A stretch of 28,928 nt of DNA from DASTCC01 sp035711465 (GTDB taxonomy: Bacteria > Acidobacteriota > Vicinamibacteria > Vicinamibacterales > SCN-69-37). Made by a program: the position numbers and the translations under genes. The DNA is taken from the NCBI GenBank assembly GCA_035711465.1, contig DASTCC010000137.1, positions 1 through 28,928 on the forward strand. Reading direction: 5' to 3'. The notes below the pieces were generated by a model. The model worked only from the letters and a program-made list of their open reading frames with translations. It ran no database searches and was not told the origin of the DNA. This document shows, piece after piece, positions 5,587 through 13,728 of this stretch. Position 1 is the first letter of the stretch. Every line of letters starts with the position of its first letter.

Positions 5587-8019
5587 CTAGTCCGCGTCTT
5601 TCAAGCACACCTGCGGATCGAGGCGCGAAGCCTGCCAGGCCGGCCGCGCCACGGCCGCGGCGATGCCGAAAAGCGTCGCCGCCGGCGCGGCGACGAACGC
5701 CATCGGATCGTGTGGCGAGACGCCGTGTAAGAGCGCGACGAGCACTTGCGTCGAGAGCGCCGCGCCGGCAACGCCGGCGGCGGTCGCGACGCCGGTGACA
5801 ATCAGGCCCCGGCCGCTGACGAGTAGCCAGATTCGCGACGGCGTCGCGCCGAGCGCGATGCGGATGCCAAGCTCGCGCCGGCAGCGCGCGAGCGCCTGCG
5901 CGATGGTGACGTGGGCGCCGATGCCGGCCAGGCACAGACCAGCGAGACCGAAGGCGAGCAGCGCCCGGAGCACCAGCAGCTCGACGGCAACGCTGCGGCC
6001 GAGCTGCGCGTCGAGCGGCTCGATCGCGTGCACCGGCACGTCGGCGTCGATGGCCGTCACCGCGGCGCCGACGACCCGGCTCACCTCGCGCATCGGCAAG
6101 TCCGTCTTCACGAACAACACCGTCGAGGTCCATGCCGCCTGCGCGGCCGGCAGGAAGACGTCGCTGCCGGCATCGGCATCAGCGCCGAACACGATCGGAC
6201 GGATCGTCCCGACGACCGTCCGCTTGCCGGCGAGCGAGCCGTTGGCGGTGTAGATCTCGATCGATCGTCCGATCGGATCCGCGCCCGGCCACAGGCGCGA
6301 CGCCAGCGTGTCGCTGATCACGGCGACGAGCGGCGCACCGGATCGATCGGACGGCGCGAAGCGTCGTCCGCGGCTGAGCGACACGCCGATGGTGTCGAAG
6401 TGCCCGGGCGTGGCGAAGTGCACGCCGATCTGCGGCTGCTCGTGCGGGCTGAAGAGGCGTTCGTCGATGCGCATCAGGTTGGCCTGGCGGCACCGGCCGG
6501 CGCCTGGCGCGCAGCTCGACACGCTCGCCCCCCGGACGCCAGGCATCCGCTCGAGCGACGCCAGCAGCCCGTCGATGAACCCGGCCGCATTGACGCGGTC
6601 GTAGCGCGTCTCCGGCAGTTCGAGGCGCGCGGTGACGACGCTCGACCAGTCGTAGCCGCGGCTCGCGCCGAACAGCTCGGCCGCCGTCCGCGCCATCAGC
6701 GCGGCGCCGACGAGGACCGCGCAGGCGAGTCCGGCCTGCGCACCGACGAGGATCAGCGGCAGCGCCGGCGTCAGACGCCGCTCGCCGCGAGCGTCCTCCC
6801 AACTCCGGGGCACCGACGATCCGCTGCGCATCAGGCGCCGCACGGTTGCCATCGTGGCGATGATCATCGGCGCCACGCCCGCAGCCGCCAGCGCGCCGAT
6901 CGCCGCCAGCGCCTTCGCGTCGAGCGCCAGACCGCCGGCCGCGGCCAGATCGGCCGTGACGATGCCGAAGCTCGTCGACGGCGGCCGCAATGCGGTCAAC
7001 GCCGTCAGCAACACCGATCGAAGCACGATCGCGCCCATGGCGCCGACGACTGCTGCCAGCGCGGCCTCGCCGGCCGCCGCTCGCAGCAGGTGCGCACGGC
7101 CGGCTCCGATCGCGACCCGGATCGCGATCTCGCGGCGCCGATGCTCGGCGCGAAGCAGACACAAGCTCGTGACGTTGATGAGGACGAACGCCAGCGCGCC
7201 TGCCGCCGCCCACGACAGCACGGCGGCCGCCTGACGCATCGCGGGCGTCACCCGCGCAGCGGCGAGATCGACGATGCGATAGCGCGCGTTCACGCCAAGC
7301 CCGCCTGCCGCGTCGGGCAGCGCCATCAACGCTTCGCGCGCCTCGCTCTCGTATCGCCCGTCAGCCGCGGCTCGCGGCGTCGCCGCGTCGAGTCTCGCGA
7401 GCACTTCGAACGATCGCGACCACGGCCGGATCGGGCCGGCCTCGCCGTCGATCCATCGCCCAGTGGCGACGGTCACCCAGGCGTCGGTGCGCCCGATGAG
7501 ACCGTGAAACCCATCCGCCAGCACGCCCACCACCTGCACCGGACGTTCGTCGATCGTGATCGATCGTCCGATCGCGGCCGGATCCGATGCGAAGCGGCTC
7601 CTCCAGAGAGACGCGCTGATCACCGCCGCCGGGGCCGAGGCGTCGACCCGGTCATCGTCATCGCCGAGCAGGCGTCCGGCAATCGCGCGGACGCCGAGCA
7701 ACTCGAAGTACGCCGGCGAGACCGTCTCGATCCGGACGACGCGCGCGGCGCCCGTGTCGCGCAGGATCGCGCTCCGCTCCTGGATCAGCGCCGCGGCGTC
7801 GAATACCGACGTCGACGCCATGACCGCGTCGAACATCGGCCGCGACCACGACTTCGATCCGGCGACGAGCGTGACCAGACGATCGGCGGCGGGATAGGCG
7901 AGGCCGTCGGCTGCGAGCGAACGCCGCAGCGTCCACGCGGAGGCGGCGATGCCAACGCCGGCAGCCACGAGCACCGAGACGATCGACAGATGGACGAATC
8001 GGGCGGAACGGCGTCGCAT
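5587..8019 (-). CDS. Duplicated orphan MacB/FtsX-type permease (ADOP-like)
   Basis: An 810-aa protein containing two MacB_PCD-FtsX units in tandem. The first has TM1 at about 11-31, a periplasmic core (FELLGVRAIAGRLL, DAWVTVATGRW) and an FtsX domain from about 262, including HRRREIAIRVAIGAGRAHLL. The second starts at about 416 (LILVGAQAGLACAVLVGAAL) with its own core (GVHFATPGHFDTIGVSLSRG) and a C-terminal FtsX from about 676 (CRRELGIRIALGATPSRIW). This architecture is that of the duplicated permeases expanded in Acidobacteriota that lack their own ATPase gene. It seems to lack the N-terminal helical segment of 60-80 residues common in that family, beginning directly at TM1. No ATPase gene adjoins it. 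It follows murA by 45 bases, with no clear Shine-Dalgarno. Confidence 0.85.
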   Translation of the reverse strand: MRRRSARFVHLSIVSVLVAAGVGIAASAWTLRRSLAADGLAYPAADRLVTLVAGSKSWSRPMFDAVMASTSVFDAAALIQERSAILRDTGAARVVRIETVSPAYFELLGVRAIAGRLLGDDDDRVDASAPAAVISASLWRSRFASDPAAIGRSITIDERPVQVVGVLADGFHGLIGRTDAWVTVATGRWIDGEAGPIRPWSRSFEVLARLDAATPRAAADGRYESEAREALMALPDAAGGLGVNARYRIVDLAAARVTPAMRQAAAVLSWAAAGALAFVLINVTSLCLLRAEHRRREIAIRVAIGAGRAHLLRAAAGEAALAAVVGAMGAIVLRSVLLTALTALRPPSTSFGIVTADLAAAGGLALDAKALAAIGALAAAGVAPMIIATMATVRRLMRSGSSVPRSWEDARGERRLTPALPLILVGAQAGLACAVLVGAALMARTAAELFGASRGYDWSSVVTARLELPETRYDRVNAAGFIDGLLASLERMPGVRGASVSSCAPGAGRCRQANLMRIDERLFSPHEQPQIGVHFATPGHFDTIGVSLSRGRRFAPSDRSGAPLVAVISDTLASRLWPGADPIGRSIEIYTANGSLAGKRTVVGTIRPIVFGADADAGSDVFLPAAQAAWTSTVLFVKTDLPMREVSRVVGAAVTAIDADVPVHAIEPLDAQLGRSVAVELLVLRALLAFGLAGLCLAGIGAHVTIAQALARCRRELGIRIALGATPSRIWLLVSGRGLIVTGVATAAGVAGAALSTQVLVALLHGVSPHDPMAFVAAPAATLFGIAAAVARPAWQASRLDPQVCLKDAD

Positions 8020-8064
8020 GCCGCTTTGACGGCGGCAGGCATGGCGCCGTTGCCGGGGGCGGCG

Positions 8065-9324
8065 CTAACTGCGCCGCTCGACCTGGGCGCCGAGCGCACG
8101 GAGCCGGTCGACCAGGTTCGCGTAGCCGCGCTCGACGGTCTCGACCTCGAGCACGGTGCTCTCGCCTTCGGCGGCGAGCGCCGCGGCAATCAACGCCATG
8201 CCCGATCGGATATCGCGGCTGTCGAGCGTCCGCCCGCGCAGCCGCGTCGGTCCGGTCACGATGATGCGATGCGAGTCGCAGAGGAACAGATCGGCCCGCA
8301 TCGCGCTCAGCTGCTCGAGCGCGAACAGGCGAAGCTCGTACATCCAGTCGTGCACGAGCGTGCGTCCGAGCGCCTGGGTCGCGAGGACGGTGACGAGGCT
8401 GACGATGTCGCTCGGGAACGACGGCCAGAGTCCCGTGGTGATGCGCTTGACGCCGTTCAGCACCGAGGGCCTGACGAGCAGCCGGTTGTCGTGCAGATCG
8501 AGGCTGACGCCCATCTGCGCGAGCACGGCGGTGATCGGCTCCATGTCGCGTTCGCGCGCGCCGGTGACCTCGACTTCGCCGCCGGTGATCGCGCCGACGA
8601 CGGCCCAGGACGCCGCCTCGATGTAGTCGCCGCGCAGCGTGTGCGTAGCGGCGCCGAACTTCGCCGGCGGCTGAATCGCAATCGTCGACGATCCGATGCC
8701 GTCGACGCCGACGCCGATCGCGCGCAGGAACTCGCACAGCTCCTCGACGTGCGGCTCACAGGCGGCGTTGCGGATCTCGGTCCGGCCCTTGGCATGCGCG
8801 GCCGCGATCAGCGCGGTCTCGGTGCCGGTCACCGACGCCTCGAGCAGATACATCGACGCGCCATGGAGACCGTCGGGCGCTTCGAGCTGATGGCCCGACG
8901 GTCCTTCGGTGACGCGCGCGCCCATCGCGCCGAGCGCGCGGAGGTGCGTCGTGATCGTCCGCCGCGCCGGAAAGTCGCCGCCGGGAGGCGCGAGCACCAC
9001 CCGTCCTTTCCGCGCCAGCAGCGCGCCCATCAGCAGCACCGAACCGCGAAGCTTGCCGACCAGCGTCGGGTCGGGCTCGGTCGAGTGGATGTCCCGGCAG
9101 GTGACGCGCAGGACCGAGGTGCCCTTGCCTTCGACCGTGGCGCCGAGCGACTCGAGCAGATCGACCATCACCGCGACGTCGCGGATGCGCGGCACGTTGC
9201 GAATCTCGCAGGTCTCGGTGGTGAGCAGACACGCCGCCAGCAGCGGCAGCGCGGCGTTCTTGTTGCCTTCGACGCCGATCGAACCGGACAGCTTCCGGCC
9301 GCCTACGATCAACAGATCAGCCAT
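8065..9324 (-). CDS. murA: UDP-N-acetylglucosamine 1-carboxyvinyltransferase, Asp-type
   Basis: A 419-aa enzyme of cytoplasmic murein precursor synthesis that transfers enolpyruvate from PEP to UDP-GlcNAc. Visible family marks: EGNKNAALPLLAA with the invariant K22-N23, KLRGSVLLMGALLAR (R93), the active-site loop LAPPGGDFPARRT, SFPSD holding the general-base Asp, and DIRSGMALIAAAL with the C-terminal Arg. In the loop the usual Cys (C115 in E. coli) is Asp117. That substitution is known in mycobacterial, chlamydial and Borrelia MurA and gives intrinsic fosfomycin insensitivity. The start overlaps the murB end by 8 bases, consistent with co-translation. It is the fifth gene of the nagZ-ldcA-mpl-murB-murA run. 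Confidence 0.93.
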   Translation of the reverse strand: MADLLIVGGRKLSGSIGVEGNKNAALPLLAACLLTTETCEIRNVPRIRDVAVMVDLLESLGATVEGKGTSVLRVTCRDIHSTEPDPTLVGKLRGSVLLMGALLARKGRVVLAPPGGDFPARRTITTHLRALGAMGARVTEGPSGHQLEAPDGLHGASMYLLEASVTGTETALIAAAHAKGRTEIRNAACEPHVEELCEFLRAIGVGVDGIGSSTIAIQPPAKFGAATHTLRGDYIEAASWAVVGAITGGEVEVTGARERDMEPITAVLAQMGVSLDLHDNRLLVRPSVLNGVKRITTGLWPSFPSDIVSLVTVLATQALGRTLVHDWMYELRLFALEQLSAMRADLFLCDSHRIIVTGPTRLRGRTLDSRDIRSGMALIAAALAAEGESTVLEVETVERGYANLVDRLRALGAQVERRS

Positions 9325-10273
9325 GCGTGTCGTCCCATTCGCCGAGCAGCGCGATCTCGTCCTTGAGCTCGACGCCGAACTGCTCGCGCACCTGCCGCCG
9401 CGCCCGCTCGATCAGCGCCTTGACGTCCGCCGAAGTCGCCGCGCCTTCGTTGACGATGAAGTTGGCGTGGAGCGGCGAGATCCGCGCGCCGCCGACCGCC
9501 ACGCCTTTGAGCCCCGCCCGATCGACCAGGGCCCCGGCCGACGCCGGAATGCCCTCGGGCACCCGATCGCGCTCGCGATCCGGGTTCTGAAAGATGCAGC
9601 CGGCGCTGGCGAGCGACAGCGGCTGCGTGCCCTTCCGGAACGCGAGCGACGCGCGCGCTTCGGCGCGCAACGCGTCGACCTCCCCCCTGCCCACCGCGAA
9701 CTCCGCCCACACGACGATCTCGCCGGTGCGCTTGATCCGGCTCGTATCGTAGGCGAACTCCATCCCGGCGCGCGGCACGGATCGGAATCCACCCTGGCGA
9801 TCCAGCAGGCCGACCGCCTCGACGAGATCGCCGATGTCGCGGCCCTTGAAATGCGCGTTGCCGGCGATCGCGCCGCCCACCGTGCCCGGCGTGCCGGCCC
9901 AGGCCTGCACACCCGCGAGTCCCCGCGAGATCGTCCACCGCACCAGGCCGTTGATGGTGACGCCGGCTTCCGCACGGACCACGCCGGGCCGCGGCGCCGT
10001 GATCTGGCGCAGCGACGGCCGAATCACGGCGCCGCGAATGCCGGCGTCCGGGACGAGGACGTTCGACCCGCCGCCGATCATCGTCACCGGCACTCCGGCG
10101 CGGTGAGCGGCGCCGATGACGCCGCGCAGCGCGTCCTCGGTCGCTGGTTCGATGAGCCAGTCGGCCGGGCCGCCGACGTGGAACGTGGTCAACGGCGCCA
10201 TCGGCGCGCCGGCCCTGATCTGTTCCGGCGCGAGAAGCACCCGGCATTCGTGCTCGAAGCGGGCGGCGTCCAT
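9317..10273 (-). CDS. murB: UDP-N-acetylenolpyruvoylglucosamine reductase
   Basis: A 318-aa FAD/NADPH enzyme reducing the MurA product to UDP-MurNAc. FAD-binding PCMH motifs are clear: TTFHVGGPADWL (about 29-40), MIGGGSNVLVPD (65-76) and WAGTPGTVGGAIAGNAHFKG (125-144). The C-terminal MurB domain holds LASAGCIFQNP (222-231) and VELKDEIALLGEW with the probable catalytic E306. At the proton-donor site, usually Ser (SxFKNP), this enzyme has Cys226. The start is ATG 10273, which shares one base with the upstream stop (TGATG). A longer frame to 10567 was rejected because it only re-reads the upstream gene. No MurB type I insertion was noted. Confidence 0.93.
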   Translation of the reverse strand: MDAARFEHECRVLLAPEQIRAGAPMAPLTTFHVGGPADWLIEPATEDALRGVIGAAHRAGVPVTMIGGGSNVLVPDAGIRGAVIRPSLRQITAPRPGVVRAEAGVTINGLVRWTISRGLAGVQAWAGTPGTVGGAIAGNAHFKGRDIGDLVEAVGLLDRQGGFRSVPRAGMEFAYDTSRIKRTGEIVVWAEFAVGRGEVDALRAEARASLAFRKGTQPLSLASAGCIFQNPDRERDRVPEGIPASAGALVDRAGLKGVAVGGARISPLHANFIVNEGAATSADVKALIERARRQVREQFGVELKDEIALLGEWDDTHG

Positions 10274-11670
10274 CAGCGGGACAAGCGTGAGAGCAGGCGT
10301 TCGTGGATGCCGTCGAAGCCGCCGTTCGACATCACGACGACGACGTCGCCCTGGCCGGCCTGGCCGCCGATGAGCTCGACGATCTCGTCCACCGGCAGCG
10401 GGCCGTGCGCGCGCGGCCCCGCGCCGGCAACCTCGCACACGATGTCTTCGACCGAGAGCCGCTGGTCGTCGGGCAGCGCGCTGCGGAACACGGGCGCGAG
10501 CACGACGTCGTCGGCGCCGGACTCGGCGAAGGCGCGGACGAACTCGTCCTGGAAGACGCGCCGGCACGACGTCGCCGATCGCGGCTCGAACACGGCCCAG
10601 ACGCGTCGGCCCGGAAAGCCCGCGCGCACGGCTTTCATCGTCTCGAGGATCGCCGTCGGATGATGCGCGAAGTCGTCGAACACGGAGACGCCGCGGGCGA
10701 CGCCGCGGAGCTCGAGGCGCCGCCGCACCCCCTCGAACGTGCTCAGACCGCTGCGCAGGCTGTCCACCGGTACGCCGGCGGCGTGCCCGGCGGCCATGGC
10801 CGCCAGCGCGTTGCGGACGTTGTGCTCGCCGAACAGCGGCAGCTCGACGAAGCCGCGCGGCTCCCGCCGGTAGGTGACTTCGAATCGCATGGCCGCGCCG
10901 TCGGCTCGAAGGTCGGACGCCCGCCAGTCCGCCTCCGGCGACAGGCCGAAGGTCTCGACCGGACAGCGCGCGACGGCGGCGAGCTTCATCGCCTCCTGAG
11001 AATCCGCGCCGAGGATCAGCCGGCCGTTCCTCGGCACCAGCAGCACGAAGCGGCGGAACGCCGTGCGCAGCGACTCCATATCCGGATAGATGTCGGCGTG
11101 GTCGTACTCGAGATTTCCGACCACGGCGATGTCCGGCAGGTACTTGAGGAACTTCGCGGTCTTGTCGAAAAAGGCGCTGTCGTACTCGTCGCCCTCGATG
11201 ACGAAGTCGCGCCCTCGGCCCAGCCTGAAGCTGCCGTCGAAGTTGCGGGCGATGCCGCCGACGAGCAGGCTCGGGTCGCGGCCGTCGGCGGTGAGCAGCC
11301 AGCCGGTGAGCGCGGTCGTGGTCGTCTTGCCATGCGTGCCGGCGAGGACGATCGAACGCGCTTCCCAGAGAAAGCGCTCGCGGATCGCCTCGGGCAGCGA
11401 CTGATAGCGGATGCGGCGATCGAGCACTTCCTCGAGCTCGACGTTGCCGCGCGAGATCGCGTTGCCGACGATGACGCTGTCGAGATCGCCGGTGATGTGC
11501 TCGGCGCGATAGCCGTCGAGCACCGGAATGCCCTCGCGCGCGAGGAACTCGCTCATCGGCGGATAGACCGCGTGATCGGATCCCTGCACGTCGACGCCCC
11601 GCGCCTTGAGCATCGCCGCCAGCGTGGCCATGGCGGTGCCGCAGATGCCGATGAGGTGAACGCGCGGCAT
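10273..11670 (-). CDS. mpl: Murein peptide ligase (UDP-MurNAc:tripeptide ligase)
   Basis: A 465-aa Mur ligase that joins recycled L-Ala-D-Glu-mDAP (or tetra/pentapeptide) to UDP-MurNAc in the cytoplasm. It is Mpl, not MurC. It has HLIGICGTAMATLA at the N-terminus, SDHAVYPPMSEFL (31-43), GNAISRGN (69-76), the P-loop GTHGKTTTT (111-119), EGDEYDSAFFDKTAKF (159-174), NLEYDHADIYPD (186-197), FDDFAHHPTAI (331-341), FEPRSATSCRRVFQDEF (361-377) and the terminal VMSNGGFDGIHERLL. Length is typical for Mpl. The ATG 11670 follows GAGGGG at good spacing, 8 bases after the ldcA stop. Gene context (LdcA and NagZ upstream, MurB and MurA downstream) fits recycling. Confidence 0.9.
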   Translation of the reverse strand: MPRVHLIGICGTAMATLAAMLKARGVDVQGSDHAVYPPMSEFLAREGIPVLDGYRAEHITGDLDSVIVGNAISRGNVELEEVLDRRIRYQSLPEAIRERFLWEARSIVLAGTHGKTTTTALTGWLLTADGRDPSLLVGGIARNFDGSFRLGRGRDFVIEGDEYDSAFFDKTAKFLKYLPDIAVVGNLEYDHADIYPDMESLRTAFRRFVLLVPRNGRLILGADSQEAMKLAAVARCPVETFGLSPEADWRASDLRADGAAMRFEVTYRREPRGFVELPLFGEHNVRNALAAMAAGHAAGVPVDSLRSGLSTFEGVRRRLELRGVARGVSVFDDFAHHPTAILETMKAVRAGFPGRRVWAVFEPRSATSCRRVFQDEFVRAFAESGADDVVLAPVFRSALPDDQRLSVEDIVCEVAGAGPRAHGPLPVDEIVELIGGQAGQGDVVVVMSNGGFDGIHERLLSRLSR

Positions 11671-11678
11671 CGCGCCCC

Positions 11679-12626
11679 TCAGGCTCCCGCCGCCGGCTCG
11701 TCGAAGACGAGTCGCGGATCGCTGCCGGCGTGCACGCGCACCCGCACGCCGAGCGGCAGGGTCACGAGCGGCGTCGTCGTGTGCCCGGACGGAAATCCGG
11801 TCAGCACCGGTCCGTTGAAGTCGGCGAGCACCTCGGCGATGACGGAAGCGGCCGTCGGCGTGCCGGAGGGCTCGTCGCAGCCGGGCAGCTGACCGAAGAC
11901 GATCGCCGCCGCGTGCGCGAGCCGGCCGCTCAGCCGCCACTGCGCGAGCATCCGGCGCAGCCGGTACGGCCGCTCGCCGACCTCGTCGATGAACAGGACG
12001 TGGCCCGGAGGAAACGCGACGCTGAACGGCGTCTCGAACGACGCCAGCATCTGCGTCAGCGTGCCGCCGAAGAGCGGCCCTTCGGCTTCGCCGGACCGGA
12101 TTACGTCGACCGTGGCGCTGCGCAGCTCCCCCATCGGCGCGGTGCCGAGGCTGGCGACGAAACTGACGGGATCGTAGGCGGCGGGACCGGTGGCCAGGCG
12201 TCGATCGATCATCGGGCCGTGCACCGAGCGCATGCCCGCGAGGCCGGCGAGGACGAGATGAACCGACGTGACGTCGCTGTAGCCGACAAAGGCCGTGCGC
12301 CGTGCCGCGATGCGATCGACGTCGAGACGCGGCAGGATCTCGATGCTGCCGTACCCGCCGCGCACCGCGACAACGGCATCGACGTCCGGCCTCGTCAGCG
12401 CGTGATTGAGCGCGCGCGCCCGCAGCTCGACGCTGCCGGCGACGAAGCCCTCGCGCGCGAACACGCTCTCGTCCCAGATCGGCTCGAAACCGAGCCGGCG
12501 CAGCTCCGAGGCGCCGGCTTCGACGACGCTGCGATCGACGGGACTCGCTGGCGCGACCAGGGCGACCCGGCTGCCAGGGCCGGCCGGCCGGTAGCCCGCA
12601 AGACTGGCGCCGGCGGCGCGCGTCAT
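11679..12626 (-). CDS. ldcA: LD-carboxypeptidase (S66 family, murein tetrapeptide)
   Basis: A 315-aa cytoplasmic S66 serine peptidase that removes the terminal D-Ala from murein tetrapeptides to give the tripeptide used by Mpl. The N-terminal sugar-nucleotide-like domain has VALVAPASPVD (21-31) and AVRGGYGSIEILPRLD (87-102). The nucleophile is in AFVGYSDVTSVH (S117). HGPM (136-139) and FIDEVGERPYRLRRML (with E215) lie further on, and GFPSGHTTTPLVTLPLG holds H282, giving the Ser-Glu-His triad of the family. There is no signal peptide, as expected. The start ATG overlaps the nagZ stop by 4 bases (ATGA). A longer in-frame version reaching 12845 was rejected as antisense-like. Confidence 0.92.
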   Translation of the reverse strand: MTRAAGASLAGYRPAGPGSRVALVAPASPVDRSVVEAGASELRRLGFEPIWDESVFAREGFVAGSVELRARALNHALTRPDVDAVVAVRGGYGSIEILPRLDVDRIAARRTAFVGYSDVTSVHLVLAGLAGMRSVHGPMIDRRLATGPAAYDPVSFVASLGTAPMGELRSATVDVIRSGEAEGPLFGGTLTQMLASFETPFSVAFPPGHVLFIDEVGERPYRLRRMLAQWRLSGRLAHAAAIVFGQLPGCDEPSGTPTAASVIAEVLADFNGPVLTGFPSGHTTTPLVTLPLGVRVRVHAGSDPRLVFDEPAAGA

Positions 12627-13705
12627 CGCCACCCGGACATCTCCGCGGCGATCGACTGATGTTCGGCGCATCCGATCACGGAGAGGTCGGTCGTGCGCCG
12701 GGCGACGGGGGCCAGCCAGCGCTCCTTGACCCGGCGCTGGCGGGAGAGCGCATCGTCGATCCGCTTCATGGAGAGGCGCCCGGATTCGGCGGCGTAGATG
12801 ATCGCCTCGATCGCCGCGACCTGCTCGGCGGTCGTCGAATTGCACAACAGTACGGCGTCACAACCGGCGGTCAGCGCGGCGACGGTCGCCTCGGGCAGCG
12901 GCATCGTCGCGCTGATCGCCTTCATGCCCATGTCGTCGGTGAAGACGACGCCGTCGAAGCCGAGCTCGCGCTTGAGGAGGTCGTCGACGATGCGCGGCGA
13001 CAGCGACGCCGGACGCCGCTCGTCGATCGCCACGGCGAGCACGTGCGCGGTCATCAGCGTGCCGACGCCGGCGGCGATGGCGCGGCGGAAAGGCACGAGC
13101 TCGACGGCGTCGAGCCGGCGTCGATCGTGCTCGACGATCGGCAGCGAGTCGTGCGAGTCCTGGCTGGTGTCGCCGTGTCCGGGGAAATGCTTGCCGCAGG
13201 CGACCACGCCGCCGCTCTGCAGGCGTTCGAGGATGACGGCTCCCAGGCGGGCGACGTCGTCGGCTTTCTCGGCGAGCGCGCGATCGCCGATCACCGGATT
13301 GGCGGGATTGGTGTGGACGTCGAGCACGGGCGCGTAGTCGAGGTTGATGCCGACGGCGCGGAGCTCGGCGGCCAGCGCGTCGGCGAAGCGCGCGGCGAGC
13401 TTCTCGTCGCCGGCGCGGCCGAGCGTGTTGAGCGGCGGCCATTCGGTGAACGGCGTCTTGAGCCGGGCGACGCGTCCGCCCTCCTGATCGACGCTGATCC
13501 AGAGCGGCCAGTCGCGCGCCAGCGCGGCGATCTCGCGCGACAGCTCCGCGACCTGACGCGGCTCGACGACGTTGCGCGCGAAATAGATGACGCCGCCGAG
13601 GTCGAACGCCTCGATGAGTTCCTCGAGCTCCGCCGGCGCGGAGTGACCGCTGAAGCCGACGATCGCCAGGCGGCCGGCGTGTCGTCGCAGCTCACGAAGC
13701 GACAT
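12623..13705 (-). CDS. nagZ: Beta-N-acetylhexosaminidase NagZ (GH3, murein recycling)
   Basis: A 360-aa glycoside hydrolase family 3 enzyme that cleaves GlcNAc from GlcNAc-anhMurNAc and its peptides in the cytoplasm. It shows ISVDQEGGRVARLK (70-83), NLDYAPVLDVHTNPANPVIG (121-140), the mobile-loop signature GKHFPGHGDTSQDSH (171-185) with the catalytic His, and DGVVFTDDMGMKAI (251-264) containing the nucleophile Asp. It has no signal peptide. Length is slightly above E. coli NagZ (about 341 aa), mainly at the C-terminus. The ATG at 13705 lies 9 bases from a TATAAT on its own strand, so its transcript may be leaderless or nearly so; no strong Shine-Dalgarno is seen. It heads the murein salvage operon. 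Confidence 0.92.
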   Translation of the reverse strand: MSLRELRRHAGRLAIVGFSGHSAPAELEELIEAFDLGGVIYFARNVVEPRQVAELSREIAALARDWPLWISVDQEGGRVARLKTPFTEWPPLNTLGRAGDEKLAARFADALAAELRAVGINLDYAPVLDVHTNPANPVIGDRALAEKADDVARLGAVILERLQSGGVVACGKHFPGHGDTSQDSHDSLPIVEHDRRRLDAVELVPFRRAIAAGVGTLMTAHVLAVAIDERRPASLSPRIVDDLLKRELGFDGVVFTDDMGMKAISATMPLPEATVAALTAGCDAVLLCNSTTAEQVAAIEAIIYAAESGRLSMKRIDDALSRQRRVKERWLAPVARRTTDLSVIGCAEHQSIAAEMSGWR

Positions 13706-13714
13706 GGAACGGCC

Positions 13715-13722
13715 ATTATAAT
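13715..13722. promoter_or_regulatory. Palindromic divergent -10 element (ATTATAAT)
   Basis: The 8-mer ATTATAAT is its own reverse complement, so it offers TATAAT to both strands: 13717-13722 forward and 13720-13715 reverse. The forward box would start transcription at or next to the GTG at 13729. The reverse box would start about 2-3 bases before the nagZ ATG at 13705. The 23-base gap leaves room for nothing else, and no convincing -35 is visible on either side. The assignment rests on motif, position and the strong contrast with the GC-rich surroundings. Confidence 0.55.
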
Positions 13723-13728
13723 GCGCGC

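Noticed and set aside
8061..8075. Terminator at the murA stop (GGCGC/GCGCC)
   Set aside because: Only a 5-bp stem with a 5-base loop and no T-run; such short GC palindromes are common by chance in this composition.
5911..9366. 1151-aa plus-strand open frame
   Set aside because: It lies antisense to the duplicated permease and murA, both of which have full family motifs. Its product is Arg/Asp/His-rich without any domain, typical of a GC-rich antisense frame.
10273..11670. Calling the Mur ligase MurC
   Set aside because: The VYPPMS, GNAISRGN, EYDSAFFDK, FEPRSATS and NGGFDGIHERLL motifs are those of Mpl, and the neighbours are recycling genes.
10303..11892. 529-aa plus-strand open frame
   Set aside because: Antisense to mpl, with the same Arg/Ala/Asp-rich composition and no recognisable motif.
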